Below, piece after piece: positions 33,357-43,600 of a stretch of 64,000 nt of DNA. This stretch comes from Vibrio coralliirubri (GTDB lineage: Bacteria > Pseudomonadota > Gammaproteobacteria > Enterobacterales > Vibrionaceae), in NCBI RefSeq assembly GCF_024347375.1, contig NZ_AP025470.1, positions 1,736,001 to 1,800,000 on the forward strand, read 5' to 3'. A program made the translations under genes and the position numbers. Each line of letters begins with the position of its first letter. The first letter of the stretch is position 1. The notes under the pieces were generated by a model. The model worked only from the letters and a program-made list of their open reading frames with translations. It did no database searches and was not told the origin of the DNA.

Positions 33357-34472
33357 TTGAACGCTAAAAAATCAGTAGGAAAGCCAGTAGTACAGCTAAC
33401 TGGCATCAGTAAAAGTTTCGATGGTAAGGAAGTCATCGGCAATCTGGATTTAAACGTAAATCATGGTGAGTTTCTCACGATTTTAGGCCCATCAGGTTGT
33501 GGTAAAACAACCGTGCTAAGAATGATTGCGGGTTTTGAAACGGCAGATAGTGGTCAAATATTATTAGCTGAACAAAACGTAACCCAAGTTCCTGCTGAAC
33601 AAAGGCATGTAAACACTGTATTCCAAAGCTATGCCCTATTCCCCCATATGACCGTTTTCGACAATGTGGCATTTGGCTTACGCATGCAGAAAGTTCCAAA
33701 CAGCGAGATTGAACCTCGTGTAATGGATGCTTTGAAAATGGTGCGTCTAGAACAAATGGCACAACGAAAGCCACACCAGCTATCTGGTGGCCAACAGCAA
33801 CGTATCGCAATCGCTCGTGCTGTCGTTAATAAGCCTAAAGTTCTTTTGTTGGATGAATCTCTATCTGCTCTGGATTACAAACTACGTAAACAGATGCAAA
33901 TTGAGCTGAAACAATTACAACGCCAACTTGGTATTACGTTCATTTTTGTAACGCATGACCAAGAAGAAGCGCTGTCTATGTCTGACCGTATTATTGTTAT
34001 GCGTGATGGCGTGATTGAACAAGACGGAACGCCAAGAGAGATCTACGAAGAGCCTAAGAACCTATTTGTAGCGCGTTTCATTGGTGAAATTAACGTATTC
34101 GAAGCGACAGCGAAATCTCGTCAAGATGAAAAACGCATTGTTGCGACAATCGAAGGTGAAGAGTCCATTATCTATCACGATAAAGACGTAACACCGGGTC
34201 AAAAACTGCAAGTATTGCTTCGCCCTGAAGATCTTCGTATCGAAGAAATTAAAGAGTCTGAGCAACGCGGTATTGTTGGCCACATTGTCGAGCGAACCTA
34301 TAAAGGCATGACATTAGATTCAGTCGTAGAACTTGAATCTGGTATGCGTGTCATGGTTAGCGAATTCTTCAACGAAGATGACCCTGATGTTGATCACTCA
34401 CTGGGCCAAAAAGTTGCAGTAACTTGGGTTGAGAGCTGGGAAGTGGTATTAGAAGATGAGCAAGAAGTTTAA
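33357..34472 (+). CDS. potA: spermidine/putrescine ABC transporter, ATPase
   Basis: The 371-residue protein has Walker [11 protein letters not shown], signature LSGGQQQR, Walker [13 protein letters not shown], and the Q-loop in [13 protein letters not shown]-terminal TOBE-type regulatory domain starts at about 280. The start is TTG at 33357 (TTGAACGCTAAA) with GGAG 12 bases upstream; no ATG gives the expected N-terminus. It overlaps potB by 17 bp and energises polyamine import. Confidence 0.96.
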   Translation: MNAKKSVGKPVVQLTGISKSFDGKEVIGNLDLNVNHGEFLTILGPSGCGKTTVLRMIAGFETADSGQILLAEQNVTQVPAEQRHVNTVFQSYALFPHMTVFDNVAFGLRMQKVPNSEIEPRVMDALKMVRLEQMAQRKPHQLSGGQQQRIAIARAVVNKPKVLLLDESLSALDYKLRKQMQIELKQLQRQLGITFIFVTHDQEEALSMSDRIIVMRDGVIEQDGTPREIYEEPKNLFVARFIGEINVFEATAKSRQDEKRIVATIEGEESIIYHDKDVTPGQKLQVLLRPEDLRIEEIKESEQRGIVGHIVERTYKGMTLDSVVELESGMRVMVSEFFNEDDPDVDHSLGQKVAVTWVESWEVVLEDEQEV

Positions 34473-35313
34473 TTTACAAAACGCAATTGTTGCTTTAATC
34501 ACAGGTTGGTTAGTGCTGTTCGTGATGATTCCAAACATCATGATCATTGGTACTAGCTTCTTAACTCGTGATGAAGCGAACTTGATCGAGATGACCTTCA
34601 CTCTCGATAACTACGTGCGTTTGGCTGACCCGCTGTATTTTAAAGTGTTGATGCACTCTTTCTATATGGCAATTGTCGCAACCCTACTTTGTTTAATCAT
34701 TGGTTACCCGTTCGCTTACATCGTGGCAAAAATGCCAGCGAAGTGGCGTCCAATCATGTTGTTCCTAGTGATAGTGCCATTCTGGACTAACTCTTTGATT
34801 CGTACATACGGATTGAAAATTGTACTGGGTACGCAAGGTGTCTTGAACAAAAGCTTGTTAGCGCTCGATATCATTGATAAACCGCTACGTATCATGTACT
34901 CAGAAACCGCAGTAATGATCGGTTTAGTGTACATCCTACTTCCGTTTATGATTCTGCCGCTGTATTCAGCGATTGAAAAACTGGACGATACGTACTTAGA
35001 AGCGGCTAAAGATTTAGGTGCGAACAAACTGCAAACGTTATTGAAAGTGGTACTGCCACTAACAATGCCGGGCATTATTGGCGGCTGTTTATTAGTACTA
35101 CTGCCAGCGTTAGGTATGTTCTACATCTCTGACCTATTAGGCGGAGCTAAGAACCTATTGATTGGTAACGTGATTAAGAGCCAGGTGCTCAACGCTCGAG
35201 ACTGGCCGTTTGGTGCAGCGACGAGTATCGCACTGACCATGGCAATGGCTGTGATGCTGTATGCCTACTACCGAGCAGGTAAGCTATTGAACAAGAAAGT
35301 GGAGCTAGACTAA
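34456..35313 (+). CDS. potB: polyamine ABC transporter permease PotB
   Basis: The 285-residue, six-helix permease carries the EAA loop [20 protein letters not shown] (about 178-197), which contacts PotA. It begins inside the potA end and overlaps potC by one base (TAATG). Confidence 0.95.
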   Translation: MSKKFNLQNAIVALITGWLVLFVMIPNIMIIGTSFLTRDEANLIEMTFTLDNYVRLADPLYFKVLMHSFYMAIVATLLCLIIGYPFAYIVAKMPAKWRPIMLFLVIVPFWTNSLIRTYGLKIVLGTQGVLNKSLLALDIIDKPLRIMYSETAVMIGLVYILLPFMILPLYSAIEKLDDTYLEAAKDLGANKLQTLLKVVLPLTMPGIIGGCLLVLLPALGMFYISDLLGGAKNLLIGNVIKSQVLNARDWPFGAATSIALTMAMAVMLYAYYRAGKLLNKKVELD

Positions 35314-36083
35314 TGGGTCGCACAGTTAAGTTCAGCTTTATGGCGCTGGTATACGCCTTTTTATACCTACCTATTATCGTATTGATCGCTAACTCGTTTA
35401 ATGCCAATAAGTTTGGTATGAAATGGGGTGGCTTCACCACTAAATGGTATGACGCGCTTATTAACAACGACAGCCTAATGCAGGCTGCGTGGCACTCGAT
35501 CAACGTAGCGGTGTTCTCTGCAACAGCCGCAACGATTGTCGGGAGCCTTACAGCAGTAGCCCTATTCCGTTACCAATTCAAAGGTAAAGGCATCGTAAAT
35601 GGCATGCTGTTCATTGTAATGATGTCTCCAGATATCGTAATGGCGATTTCGCTTCTTGCGCTATTCTTGGTAATGGGTGTTCAACTTGGGTTCTTTACCC
35701 TACTTGCTGCTCACATTACCTTCTGTCTACCGTTCGTTGTGGTAACGGTTTACAGTCGCTTGAATGGTTTTGATGTGAAGATGCTAGAAGCCGCAAAAGA
35801 CTTAGGTGCAAGTGAATGGACGATTCTAAAGCAGATCATTCTACCTCTTGCTAAGCCAGCGGTTGCTGCGGGTTGGTTATTGAGCTTCACTCTGTCTTTG
35901 GACGATGTGATCATCAGCTCTTTCGTAACCGGCCCAACGTATGAAATCTTACCACTGAAGATTTACTCAATGGTTAAAGTGGGTATCTCTCCTGAGGTAA
36001 ACGCCCTAGCAACAGTGATGTTAGTGGTGTCGTTAATACTGGTGATCATTTCTCAGTTATTAGCGAGAGAAAAAATCAAGTAA
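35313..36083 (+). CDS. potC: polyamine ABC transporter permease PotC
   Basis: The 256-residue, six-helix permease begins [20 protein letters not shown] and has the EAA loop [20 protein letters not shown]. It pairs with PotB. It is followed by a hairpin that may lower transcription into the downstream potD genes, or separate them. Confidence 0.95.
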   Translation: MGRTVKFSFMALVYAFLYLPIIVLIANSFNANKFGMKWGGFTTKWYDALINNDSLMQAAWHSINVAVFSATAATIVGSLTAVALFRYQFKGKGIVNGMLFIVMMSPDIVMAISLLALFLVMGVQLGFFTLLAAHITFCLPFVVVTVYSRLNGFDVKMLEAAKDLGASEWTILKQIILPLAKPAVAAGWLLSFTLSLDDVIISSFVTGPTYEILPLKIYSMVKVGISPEVNALATVMLVVSLILVIISQLLAREKIK

Positions 36084-36157
36084 GTCTCCTACTCTATACA
36101 GAGACAGGCTTGATTAAGAAGTTAAGAGACTTCAAGTTCAAAAAAGTGTTAATCATA

Positions 36158-36187
36158 AACAGAATGGTAAATTGCCATTCTGTTTTT
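36158..36187 (+). terminator. hairpin between potC and the first potD gene
   Basis: AACAGAATGG (36158-36167) pairs with CCATTCTGTT (36175-36184), then TTTCT. It could act as terminator or attenuator. Confidence 0.75.
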
Positions 36188-36231
36188 CTATCTACTGCCT
36201 TCGGGCAACGTTTAGTTTGGAGCTAACGTCA

Positions 36232-37266
36232 ATGAAAAAATGGGCTACTCTATTAGCTGGTAGTGCATGTGCGCTTTCAATGTTATCTGCACCATCATTT
36301 GCAAAAGATAACAAAGAATTGGTATTCATGAACTGGGGACCTTACATCAACAGTGAGATTCTAGAACAGTTCACTGATGAAACTGGTATCAAGGTTATCT
36401 ACTCGACTTACGAGTCGAACGAAACCCTGTACGCAAAGCTAAAAACACACAACAAAGGCTATGACCTAGTTGTGCCGTCGACTTACTTCGTATCTAAGAT
36501 GCGTGACGAAGGTATGCTACAAAAGATCGACAAAACTAAGCTGAACAACTTCAAGAATCTAGATACTAACTACCTAGATAAGCCGTACGACCCAAGCAAC
36601 GACTACTCTATTCCACACGTAGTTGCGATCACAGGTCTTGCTGTTAACACTGACATGTACGATCCAGAAGATTTCCAAAGCTGGGCTGATCTATGGAAGC
36701 CAGAGCTTGAAGGTCAACTGATGATGATGGACGACACTCGTGAAGTGTTCCACATCGCGTTGCGTAAGTTAGGTTACTCTGGTAACACAACCAACGAAAA
36801 AGAGATCGACGAGGCGTACGCTGAGCTACAAAAGCTAATGCCGAACGTTCTAGTATTTAACTCAGACAACCCAGGTGCGCCTTACATGTCTGGTGAAGTG
36901 GGTCTTGGTATGCTGTGGAACGGTTCTGCTGCTGCAGCGCAAAACGAAGGTCTACCAATCAAACTGGTTTTCCCTAAAGAAGGCGGTATCGGTTGGGTTG
37001 ATAACTTCGCGATTAGCTCTGGTGCGGTAAACGTAGAAGCGGCTCATAAGATGATCGACTTCCTACTTCGCCCTGAGATTGCTGAGCAAATTTCTCGTGA
37101 CACCGGCTACCTAACAGCCGTTAAAGCGTCTAACGAGAAGTTCAAAGACAGCCCTGCGCTATTCCCATCGCAAGAAGACCTTGATCGTGTTGAATGGCAA
37201 GCTGCGGTTGGCGATAAGACAGTGAAGTATGAAGATTACTTCATGAAACTTAAAGCAGGTCAGTAA
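36232..37266 (+). CDS. potD: polyamine-binding protein, divergent PotD paralogue
   Basis: The 344-residue protein starts MKKWATLLAGSACALSMLSA, a signal peptide ending at PSFA; an in-frame ATG 60 bases upstream lacks a signal and is rejected. It shares the PotD fold blocks STYESNETLYAKLKT and GYDLVVPSTYFVSKMR. It has lost residues typical of E. coli PotD: YNWTEY is MNWGPY, IPYIWGAT is IPHVVAIT, GYPTP is GYLTA. The ligand preference may therefore differ. By order it corresponds to what is called PotD2 in V. cholerae. Confidence 0.88.
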   Translation: MKKWATLLAGSACALSMLSAPSFAKDNKELVFMNWGPYINSEILEQFTDETGIKVIYSTYESNETLYAKLKTHNKGYDLVVPSTYFVSKMRDEGMLQKIDKTKLNNFKNLDTNYLDKPYDPSNDYSIPHVVAITGLAVNTDMYDPEDFQSWADLWKPELEGQLMMMDDTREVFHIALRKLGYSGNTTNEKEIDEAYAELQKLMPNVLVFNSDNPGAPYMSGEVGLGMLWNGSAAAAQNEGLPIKLVFPKEGGIGWVDNFAISSGAVNVEAAHKMIDFLLRPEIAEQISRDTGYLTAVKASNEKFKDSPALFPSQEDLDRVEWQAAVGDKTVKYEDYFMKLKAGQ

Positions 37267-37356
37267 TTTAGCCTATTATCTCACAGCGACTAAGTAACGG
37301 GTTTACTTAACAGCCCGACGTAGAGAATCAATAAGTTAAAAATAAGAATATCAATG

Positions 37357-37384
37357 AATAGGCAGCTTAGGCTGCCTATTTTAT
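37357..37384 (+). terminator. terminator after the first potD gene
   Basis: AATAGGCAGC (37357-37366) pairs with GCTGCCTATT (37371-37380), a 4-base loop, followed by TTATT. Confidence 0.88.
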
Positions 37385-37477
37385 TATATCGCTGCTATAA
37401 TATAGCGCGATTTTTCGAAATCCTTTTACTTTGGGTTCACTACCCAGCTCCAAATCAAACAAATGAACGGAACAGTA

Positions 37478-38515
37478 ATGAAAAAAACACTGTATACCGG
37501 CGCATTGTGTGCTGCTACTTTACTTTCTACACCCTCTTTCGCAGCTGACCAAGAACTGTATTTTTACAACTGGTCTGAATATATTCCAAATGAAGTACTA
37601 GAAGACTTCACAGAAGAGACTGGCATCAAAGTCTACTACTCTACTTATGAGTCTAACGAAAGCATGTACGCTAAGTTAAAAACTCAAGGTGCGGGTTACG
37701 ACTTAGTGGTTCCTTCTACTTACTTCGTTTCTAAGATGCGTAAAGAAGGCATGCTTCAAGAGCTTGATAAAACCAAGCTAAGCCACTTTGCAGATTTGGA
37801 TCCCAATTACTTAGATAAGCCATTTGACCCAAACAATAACTACTCAATCCCATACATCTGGGGTGCGACGGGTATTGGTATCAACTCAGACATGCTAGAC
37901 AAGTCTTCAGTTAAAAACTGGGGCGATCTGTGGGATACGCAGTGGGAAGGTCAACTGATGATGATGGATGACTCTCGTGAGGTTTTCCATATCGCTCTAT
38001 CTAAACTGGGCTACTCTCCAAACACGACTAACCCTGAAGAAATCAAAGAAGCCTACGAAGAACTTCGTAAGCTAATGCCAAACGTATTGGTATTTAACTC
38101 AGATTTCCCAGCGAACCCTTACCTAGCGGGTGAAGTGTCGCTTGGTATGCTTTGGAATGGCTCTGCTTACATGGCACGCCAAGAAGGCGCAACGATTGAC
38201 ATTATCTGGCCAGAAAAAGGCGCTATCTTCTGGATGGACAGCCTAGCAATTCCAGCAGGTGCTAAGAACACTGAAGCGGCTCATAAGATGATCGACTTCC
38301 TTCTTCGCCCTGAGAACGCTGCGAAAATTGCTCTGGAGATCGGTTACCCGACACCAGTTAAAACCGCTTACCCTCTTCTTCCTAAAGAATTTGCTGAAGA
38401 CAAGAACGTTTTCCCACCGCAATCAGTGATGGATAACGGTGTTTGGCAAGACGAAGTTGGTGAAGCGAGTGTCATTTATGACGAGTACTTCCAAAAACTT
38501 AAAGTAAACAACTAG
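37478..38515 (+). CDS. potD: spermidine/putrescine-binding protein PotD
   Basis: The 345-residue protein starts MKKTLYTGALCAATLLSTPS, a signal peptide ending at SFAA. It keeps the residues of a functional polyamine site as in E. coli PotD: FYNWSEY, IPYIWGATGIG, FWMDSLAIPA and GYPTPV. It is about as long as, and clearly related to, the preceding gene product. It is flanked by terminators on both sides, so it probably has its own promoter. Confidence 0.93.
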   Translation: MKKTLYTGALCAATLLSTPSFAADQELYFYNWSEYIPNEVLEDFTEETGIKVYYSTYESNESMYAKLKTQGAGYDLVVPSTYFVSKMRKEGMLQELDKTKLSHFADLDPNYLDKPFDPNNNYSIPYIWGATGIGINSDMLDKSSVKNWGDLWDTQWEGQLMMMDDSREVFHIALSKLGYSPNTTNPEEIKEAYEELRKLMPNVLVFNSDFPANPYLAGEVSLGMLWNGSAYMARQEGATIDIIWPEKGAIFWMDSLAIPAGAKNTEAAHKMIDFLLRPENAAKIALEIGYPTPVKTAYPLLPKEFAEDKNVFPPQSVMDNGVWQDEVGEASVIYDEYFQKLKVNN

Positions 38516-38536
38516 GTTCTTGCTAATAAGTTAATT

Positions 38537-38562
38537 AAAGCGGCGTAAGCCGCTTTATTTTT
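38537..38562 (+). terminator. terminator after the second potD gene
   Basis: AAAGCGGC (38537-38544) pairs with GCCGCTTT (38549-38556), a 4-base loop, followed by ATTTTT. Confidence 0.9.
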
Positions 38563-38612
38563 ATCTACACTTTATATAGGATTGTATTAAACAATACGAA
38601 GTGCGATTTAAT

Positions 38613-39386
38613 ATGCCAGCAAACCCTATTTTATTGGTCGTGACACTGATGCTTCTCGCGTCATTCTTGATGCTTGCTCTCAGTTCGTTTATCCATATCG
38701 ATTCAAATTACGACTTGTTTTTCGAAACAAACACGCTCGTGATTACCATGTATATCTATTACGTTGCTCGACATGCCATTCGCCCTCATAAAATCCTTCG
38801 CTGCGGCGCTCTACTGCTTATTTTCAACCTCTTTTATGATGTAACGACAGAGCTCAAATATCTTGATGAGTGGGCAGATAGAAACGAATTACTCGATACA
38901 TTTCTTGAAGATGGTTTATTGCAGATCGCCTTCCTACTTATCGCTTACGGTATTACTGAACTGACAACCAAATTGAAAGATCAGGGCAAGCAAGATGAGC
39001 TAACAGGTTTATACAATCGTAAGAAATTCGACGCGATTCAGCTTAAGGAATTCGAGTTAATCTACTTTGATTTGGATGGATTAAAGAAAATCAATGACCG
39101 CAAAGGGCATCAAGTTGGCGATCTGATGATCGTTCGTTTTTCTCAAGCGCTCAGTCAAGCTGCACTTGAAGATGAAATGGTCTTTAGGGTTGGAGGCGAT
39201 GAGTTTGTTGCGACAGCGCAGTTGGGCCGTGGAGGCGAGTTTGTTACTCAACTTACTAACCTACTGCATGGAGAAAACATCAGTTTCTCTTACGGCATTG
39301 AAGTGACCAATCAAGATAACTTTAAACAGGCGCTTATTGAGTCAGATAAGGCAATGTACGAGATGAAGAAAGCTCAACGAACATAA
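38613..39386 (+). CDS. membrane-anchored diguanylate cyclase (GGDEF)
   Basis: The 257-residue protein begins MPANPILLVVTLMLLASFLM (a GTG 12 bases upstream is an alternative start). Four or five helices fill about residues 5-115; the GGDEF domain spans about 125-255. The signature VGGDEFV is intact, with DELTGLYNRKKF and YFDLDGLKKINDRKGHQVGD, so it should make cyclic di-GMP. No separate sensor domain besides the membrane part. An RxxD inhibitory site is not evident. Confidence 0.87.
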   Translation: MPANPILLVVTLMLLASFLMLALSSFIHIDSNYDLFFETNTLVITMYIYYVARHAIRPHKILRCGALLLIFNLFYDVTTELKYLDEWADRNELLDTFLEDGLLQIAFLLIAYGITELTTKLKDQGKQDELTGLYNRKKFDAIQLKEFELIYFDLDGLKKINDRKGHQVGDLMIVRFSQALSQAALEDEMVFRVGGDEFVATAQLGRGGEFVTQLTNLLHGENISFSYGIEVTNQDNFKQALIESDKAMYEMKKAQRT

Positions 39387-39523
39387 TTGAACCTTGCATT
39401 AACGCCCGTTTCGCCTTACGACATTTGCGAAAGCGTAAGTAGAAACAAAAAAGCAAACATACATGTGACTCTAGTGTTCTTAAAGCCGATGTACATTTGC
39501 CATTGATAACGGATTAGGAAGTT

Positions 39524-40258
39524 TTAAGCCGTTAGAGAGCCCTTCTCTGAACATAACAGCTCGCCAACCAGTTTAGGCACCTCGATACTCGCCTTGCCGT
39601 AACGCTTCTCTTCAAATTCACTTTCAACCGCACTAGGTTCGAGGTTTATCTCGATGGTATGCGCACCATGCATTTTCGCATCATGAACAAAGCCTGCCGC
39701 TGGATAAACGACACCTGACGTTCCGATAGAGATAAACAGATCTGCTTCTTCCAGTGCTGAATAGATGTCACCCATTCTTAACGGCATCTCGCCAAACCAC
39801 ACAATATGAGGGCGCATCTGCGCTGGAATTTGACAGCAGTGACAAAGTTCACCGGTTTCGATGTCACCTTTATGCTCGATAACTTGATTCGATTCACTGC
39901 AACGTGCTTTTAAAAGTTCACCGTGCATGTGAATAATGTTGTTGCTACCGCCTCTCTCGTGTAGGTTGTCGATGTTCTGAGTGATGATTGTTACTTTGCC
40001 ATCAAGTTTGTCTTCGAGCTCACCTAGCGCCTTATGGGCGGAGTTTGGTTGAATGCTCTCACCTTGTAAGCCATGGCGACGTTTATTATAGAATGCTTGA
40101 ACCAAGTCGGGATCTTTAGCAAACCCTTCTGGGGTCGCGACATCCTCGATTTTATGGTTTTCCCATAGCCCGTCTTGTGCTCGGAATGTTTGTATCCCCG
40201 ACTCCGCAGAGATGCCAGCGCCAGTAAGAATTACGATATTTCGATATGGGAAATGCAT
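39524..40258 (-). CDS. cobB: NAD-dependent protein deacylase (sirtuin)
   Basis: The 244-residue protein has NAD-binding [14 protein letters not shown], catalytic block [12 protein letters not shown] and [12 protein letters not shown] four-Cys zinc site is partly visible (C in KARC, then CHCCQIP). Bacterial CobB residues Tyr and Arg for desuccinylation appear in AFYNKRR. It removes acetyl and succinyl groups from lysines in metabolic enzymes. Single gene. Confidence 0.95.
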   Translation of the reverse strand: MHFPYRNIVILTGAGISAESGIQTFRAQDGLWENHKIEDVATPEGFAKDPDLVQAFYNKRRHGLQGESIQPNSAHKALGELEDKLDGKVTIITQNIDNLHERGGSNNIIHMHGELLKARCSESNQVIEHKGDIETGELCHCCQIPAQMRPHIVWFGEMPLRMGDIYSALEEADLFISIGTSGVVYPAAGFVHDAKMHGAHTIEINLEPSAVESEFEEKRYGKASIEVPKLVGELLCSEKGSLTA

Positions 40259-40437
40259 ACAACGTCCTTTTCAATATGTCACTTTGTAACAGCTTAGCAC
40301 TGTTCAAATTCCAACAATAGTTTTAGGGATTAGACCATAGTCTTAGGCAACTGAATTCATTGGATATTTGTGACATAACTCGCTTGATGGATACTGCCGT
40401 TGTTACTCAAACTCTTGGTTTAGCTTTTCACAGAACC

Positions 40438-40461
40438 AAAAAAAGCGACCGAAGCCGCTTA
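40438..40461 (-). terminator. terminator of amtB
   Basis: On the minus strand AAGCGGC TTCGG TCGCTT forms an imperfect stem followed by a T run. It lies 55 bp past the stop codon of the gene ending at 40517. Confidence 0.7.
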
Positions 40462-40516
40462 GTTCTGTTTAACTGATGCCTACTTGATGAGCTTAAACCC
40501 ATCAAAGTGAACGACG

Positions 40517-41737
40517 TTAGTCTTCGTTGATAGACGAGATCTTATGGATTGAAAGATCCGCGCCGTTGAATTCGTCTTCTTCACTTAAACGCAGGCCTGT
40601 TAGTTTGCTCAACACACCATAAACAATCATTGCGCCAATCAATGCCACAGCAATACCCGCTAGTGTACCGACAACTTGAGAAGCAAAGCTCACGCCCCCT
40701 AGCCCCCAGAATGTTTGCGAACCGAAGATACCTGCTGCAACGCCACCCCAAGCACCACATACGCCGTGCAGAGGCCATACACCCAGTACATCATCGATCT
40801 GTGTTTTGTTTTGCATGTAAGTAAATAGGTAAACAAACAGCGCGCCTGCCACGCCGCCCGTCACCAAAGCGCCCAATGGGTGCATTAAATCTGAGCCCGC
40901 ACAAATAGCGACGAGACCAGCCAAAGGACCATTGTGGATGAAACCTGGGTCATTTTTACCTGCAACTAGAGCCGCAAGAATACCGCCAACCATAGCCATG
41001 AGTGAGTTCATCGCCACTAGGCCGCTGATGCCGTTGATTGCTTGTGCAGACATCACGTTAAAGCCAAACCAACCCACACATAAGATCCAAGAACCTAGTG
41101 CTAGGAAAGGAATGTTCGATGGTGCAAAGTTAGTGTGTTTACCCGCACGGATTCGACCTTTACGCATCCCTAGGAAGTAAACCGCAACCAAAGCAATCCA
41201 ACCACCTACTCCGTGAACCACTACAGAGCCTGCGAAGTCATGGAACCCATAACCAAACTGGCCTTCTAGCCAATCTTGGAATCCAAAGTTGCCGTTCCAA
41301 ATGATGCCTTCAAAAAATGGATAGATGAAACCAACCGTAAACAGTGTCGCAATCAAAATTGGGTAGAAACGTGCACGCTCTGCGATACCGCCTGAAACGA
41401 TCGCTGGGATTGCCGCAGCGAATGTCATAAGGAAGAAGAACTTCACCAGCTCATACCCGTTGCCTTGCGACAGTGTTTCTGCGTCTGCAAAAAAGTGTGC
41501 ACCGTAAGCAACCCAGTAACCGATAAAGAAGTAAGCAATGGCGGAGACACCAAAATCCGACAGGATCTTAACGAGCGCGTTTACTTGGTTCTTCTTTCGA
41601 ACGGTACCGACTTCTAGAAATGCAAAGCCAGCGTGCATCAAGAAAACCATGATGGCACCGAGTAATAGGAATAAAGTATCTGAACTTTGGGTAAGGGTTT
41701 GTACTGCACTATGAACTTGAGTCACCGTTTCACTCAT
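40517..41737 (-). CDS. amtB: ammonium channel AmtB
   Basis: The 406-residue protein has about eleven helices. The twin-His pore residues are in VVHGVGGWIALVA and WPLHGVCGAWGGVA, and the Amt signature lies in DFAGSVVVHG. The N-terminus (about 20 polar residues before the first helix) has no clear signal peptide. No glnK lies next to it. Two NtrC-like sites upstream fit nitrogen control. Confidence 0.93.
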   Translation of the reverse strand: MSETVTQVHSAVQTLTQSSDTLFLLLGAIMVFLMHAGFAFLEVGTVRKKNQVNALVKILSDFGVSAIAYFFIGYWVAYGAHFFADAETLSQGNGYELVKFFFLMTFAAAIPAIVSGGIAERARFYPILIATLFTVGFIYPFFEGIIWNGNFGFQDWLEGQFGYGFHDFAGSVVVHGVGGWIALVAVYFLGMRKGRIRAGKHTNFAPSNIPFLALGSWILCVGWFGFNVMSAQAINGISGLVAMNSLMAMVGGILAALVAGKNDPGFIHNGPLAGLVAICAGSDLMHPLGALVTGGVAGALFVYLFTYMQNKTQIDDVLGVWPLHGVCGAWGGVAAGIFGSQTFWGLGGVSFASQVVGTLAGIAVALIGAMIVYGVLSKLTGLRLSEEDEFNGADLSIHKISSINED

Positions 41738-41953
41738 TAAAGCATTCTCCTTCGCTTTATCTGATTTGCACTGATATCGTGCGATTCAATGTTGTAATTA
41801 ATTAAAGACTCAACAGTGAACGCAAGATGCGTTCCAAGTGTGTGGTGTAATTTTCGTGCAACAGTTTTTGCTTTTAACTTACTGATTAATAGTGCATAAA
41901 TTTATCAGTGCACTTTCTTGGTTCTTAATAAGCGTGAAAATGGAAACAAGAAT

Positions 41954-41988
41954 TGCACCAATTAAGGGAGTTGCACCATATTGAAGCG
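41954..41988 (-). promoter_or_regulatory. possible NtrC sites upstream of amtB
   Basis: TGCACCAATTAAGG (41954) and TGCACCATATTGAAGC (41972) match the first two thirds of the NtrC consensus TGCACCATATTGGTGCA. They lie about 220-250 bp upstream of the amtB start, an enhancer-like distance. I could not find a good sigma54 promoter, so this is tentative. Confidence 0.35.
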
Positions 41989-42032
41989 GTCAATACCATG
42001 CTTCATTAAGTTTCGTTGCTGATTAGAAACAA

Positions 42033-42062
42033 AAAGCCCAATGACCGAAATCATTGGGCTTT
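42033..42062 (-). terminator. terminator of the formate dehydrogenase operon
   Basis: A twelve-base stem AAAGCCCAATGA (42033-42044) / TCATTGGGCTTT (42051-42062). Reading leftward it is followed by TTGTTT. It lies 50 bp past the last gene of the operon. Confidence 0.88.
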
Positions 42063-42113
42063 CAAAAGGATTATTGTGCTGGATAATTCGCTATCTAATG
42101 AGCCAATACTCGA

Positions 42114-42530
42114 CTACAAGTTTGGACCTGTTGTCGGGTTTTGCGGTAGGTTTTGACTTAAACGCTGCATACCTTGATACATACGAATAAACCAAACTAC
42201 AATCGCAACACCACCAAACAACATGCCTACATACGGGATGTAGTAAGCGATGTCATCGATAATGTGGTTTTGATACCAGTAATCGTTCACACCAATTAAC
42301 ACGCCGTTTGAGGTCGCTACCGTGACGATAAGCACAACAAAGAACGTCAGGTTCAAGAAGAACGAGCGAATCAAGCCGTAGTAATGGGTATCCACTACTT
42401 CGCCGTCTTCACCTTTATCTAAACGATAGCCTGCGTAGATAATGGCAATCACACCAGAGAGAAGACAAGTAAATGGTGTAAAGCAGCTTAGGATGTAAGC
42501 AACCCAAATACCTTTATGAGGTTTGTTCAT
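42114..42530 (-). CDS. membrane protein at the end of the fdh operon
   Basis: The 138-residue protein has about three helices (WVAYILSCFTPFTCLLSGVI; FLNLTFFVVLIVTVATSNGV; IPYVGMLFGGVAIVVWFIRM). It overlaps the cytochrome b gene by 17 bp, so it belongs to the operon. It resembles DUF4870-type small membrane proteins in layout but is not firmly assigned. A role in formate dehydrogenase assembly or stability is inferred from linkage. Confidence 0.6.
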   Translation of the reverse strand: MNKPHKGIWVAYILSCFTPFTCLLSGVIAIIYAGYRLDKGEDGEVVDTHYYGLIRSFFLNLTFFVVLIVTVATSNGVLIGVNDYWYQNHIIDDIAYYIPYVGMLFGGVAIVVWFIRMYQGMQRLSQNLPQNPTTGPNL

Positions 42531-43587
42531 TCTTATTCACCCCTTCCGTTTTCTCTGTTGCTGCGTTAGCGCTTTGTTCAACGCCGTTTTTCTCTTGTTC
42601 CATCACTTCTTTGTACCAAAGGTCATGGTGCTCTTTTGCCCAAGTTTCATCAACTTCGCCTGTTACCATGCCTTCTAGTGCACCTTCCATACCGAACAAG
42701 CCGATGTAGATGTGGAACACAAAGCCACAGATAAGGATCAAAGCAGCCAACATGTGGACTAGGTTTGAAAGCTCCATATCACGACGCGTTTGACCGAAGA
42801 TTGGGAAGTCTAAAACCAAGCCACTGATCGCAGCGACACTACCCATTACAATCAAGAGCCAGAACAGCGCTTTTTCACCCGCGTTCGAAAACTCTGCAGA
42901 TGGATGAGAACCTTTATGTTTCCCAACCATACCGCCCAGTTTCATGAACCACTGGACATCGACCATCTTGAAGATAGACTTGCGCCACCACTTGATGAGA
43001 ACAGCCATCAACAGCACATAGAAAATCGGGCCGATGTAGTTGTGGTATTGCTTCGCCAATAGAACGATGAAGCCCCAAAGGTCCGTTGGTATATACGGCT
43101 TCAAGAAGTGCTTACCGTAAACCAACATCAAACCACTGAACGCCAGTGTTAAGAAGGTAAACGCCATACTCCAGTGCAAGGCACGGTCTAGTCGAGACCA
43201 ACGTTTGATCTTACGGCCGGTTCTTGGTGCACTTAGCATTAGCGGGCCAATCACAACGTACATCAAAGTCACGAAAGCAATACTGCCAAAGATAGCGACG
43301 GCACCGGCTGGTGACATCCACTTCTCTTTCAATATGTACCACGTTTGACCCGGAGTACTGATCAACACACCATGCTCAGCTGATTGAGATGTGGTGTAAC
43401 CTTCCTCACCATTTCTTACTTGTCGCCAAAAATCAGCGCCAGCAAGTTGTGTGATTTCTCGTTGAGCAGAGCTCGATTGAGTTTGTGATGAGTTCGTCTC
43501 AGATGCATGACTCATAGGAGAAAGCATTGTTAGTGCTGCCAACATCGGCAGCACAACAAGGAAGAGACGCTTAAACATTGTAAGCAT
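42514..43587 (-). CDS. fdhC: formate dehydrogenase cytochrome b (gamma) subunit
   Basis: The 357-residue protein has a signal-like N-terminus, an extra helix (AVAIFGSIAFVTLMYVVIGP) and then the four-helix b-type core (about 125-320). Haem histidines are in DRALHWSMAFTFLTLAFSG, KQYHNYIGPIFY and GFVFHIYIGLFGMEGALEG. It passes electrons from the Fe-S subunit to quinone in the inner membrane. Confidence 0.9.
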   Translation of the reverse strand: MLTMFKRLFLVVLPMLAALTMLSPMSHASETNSSQTQSSSAQREITQLAGADFWRQVRNGEEGYTTSQSAEHGVLISTPGQTWYILKEKWMSPAGAVAIFGSIAFVTLMYVVIGPLMLSAPRTGRKIKRWSRLDRALHWSMAFTFLTLAFSGLMLVYGKHFLKPYIPTDLWGFIVLLAKQYHNYIGPIFYVLLMAVLIKWWRKSIFKMVDVQWFMKLGGMVGKHKGSHPSAEFSNAGEKALFWLLIVMGSVAAISGLVLDFPIFGQTRRDMELSNLVHMLAALILICGFVFHIYIGLFGMEGALEGMVTGEVDETWAKEHHDLWYKEVMEQEKNGVEQSANAATEKTEGVNKNEQTS

Positions 43588-43600
43588 ATGTCTCTCCTAC

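Noticed and set aside
39838..39855. GTGACAAAGTTCAC as a matS site
   Set aside because: 14 bp with a mismatched right arm; not MatP-like.
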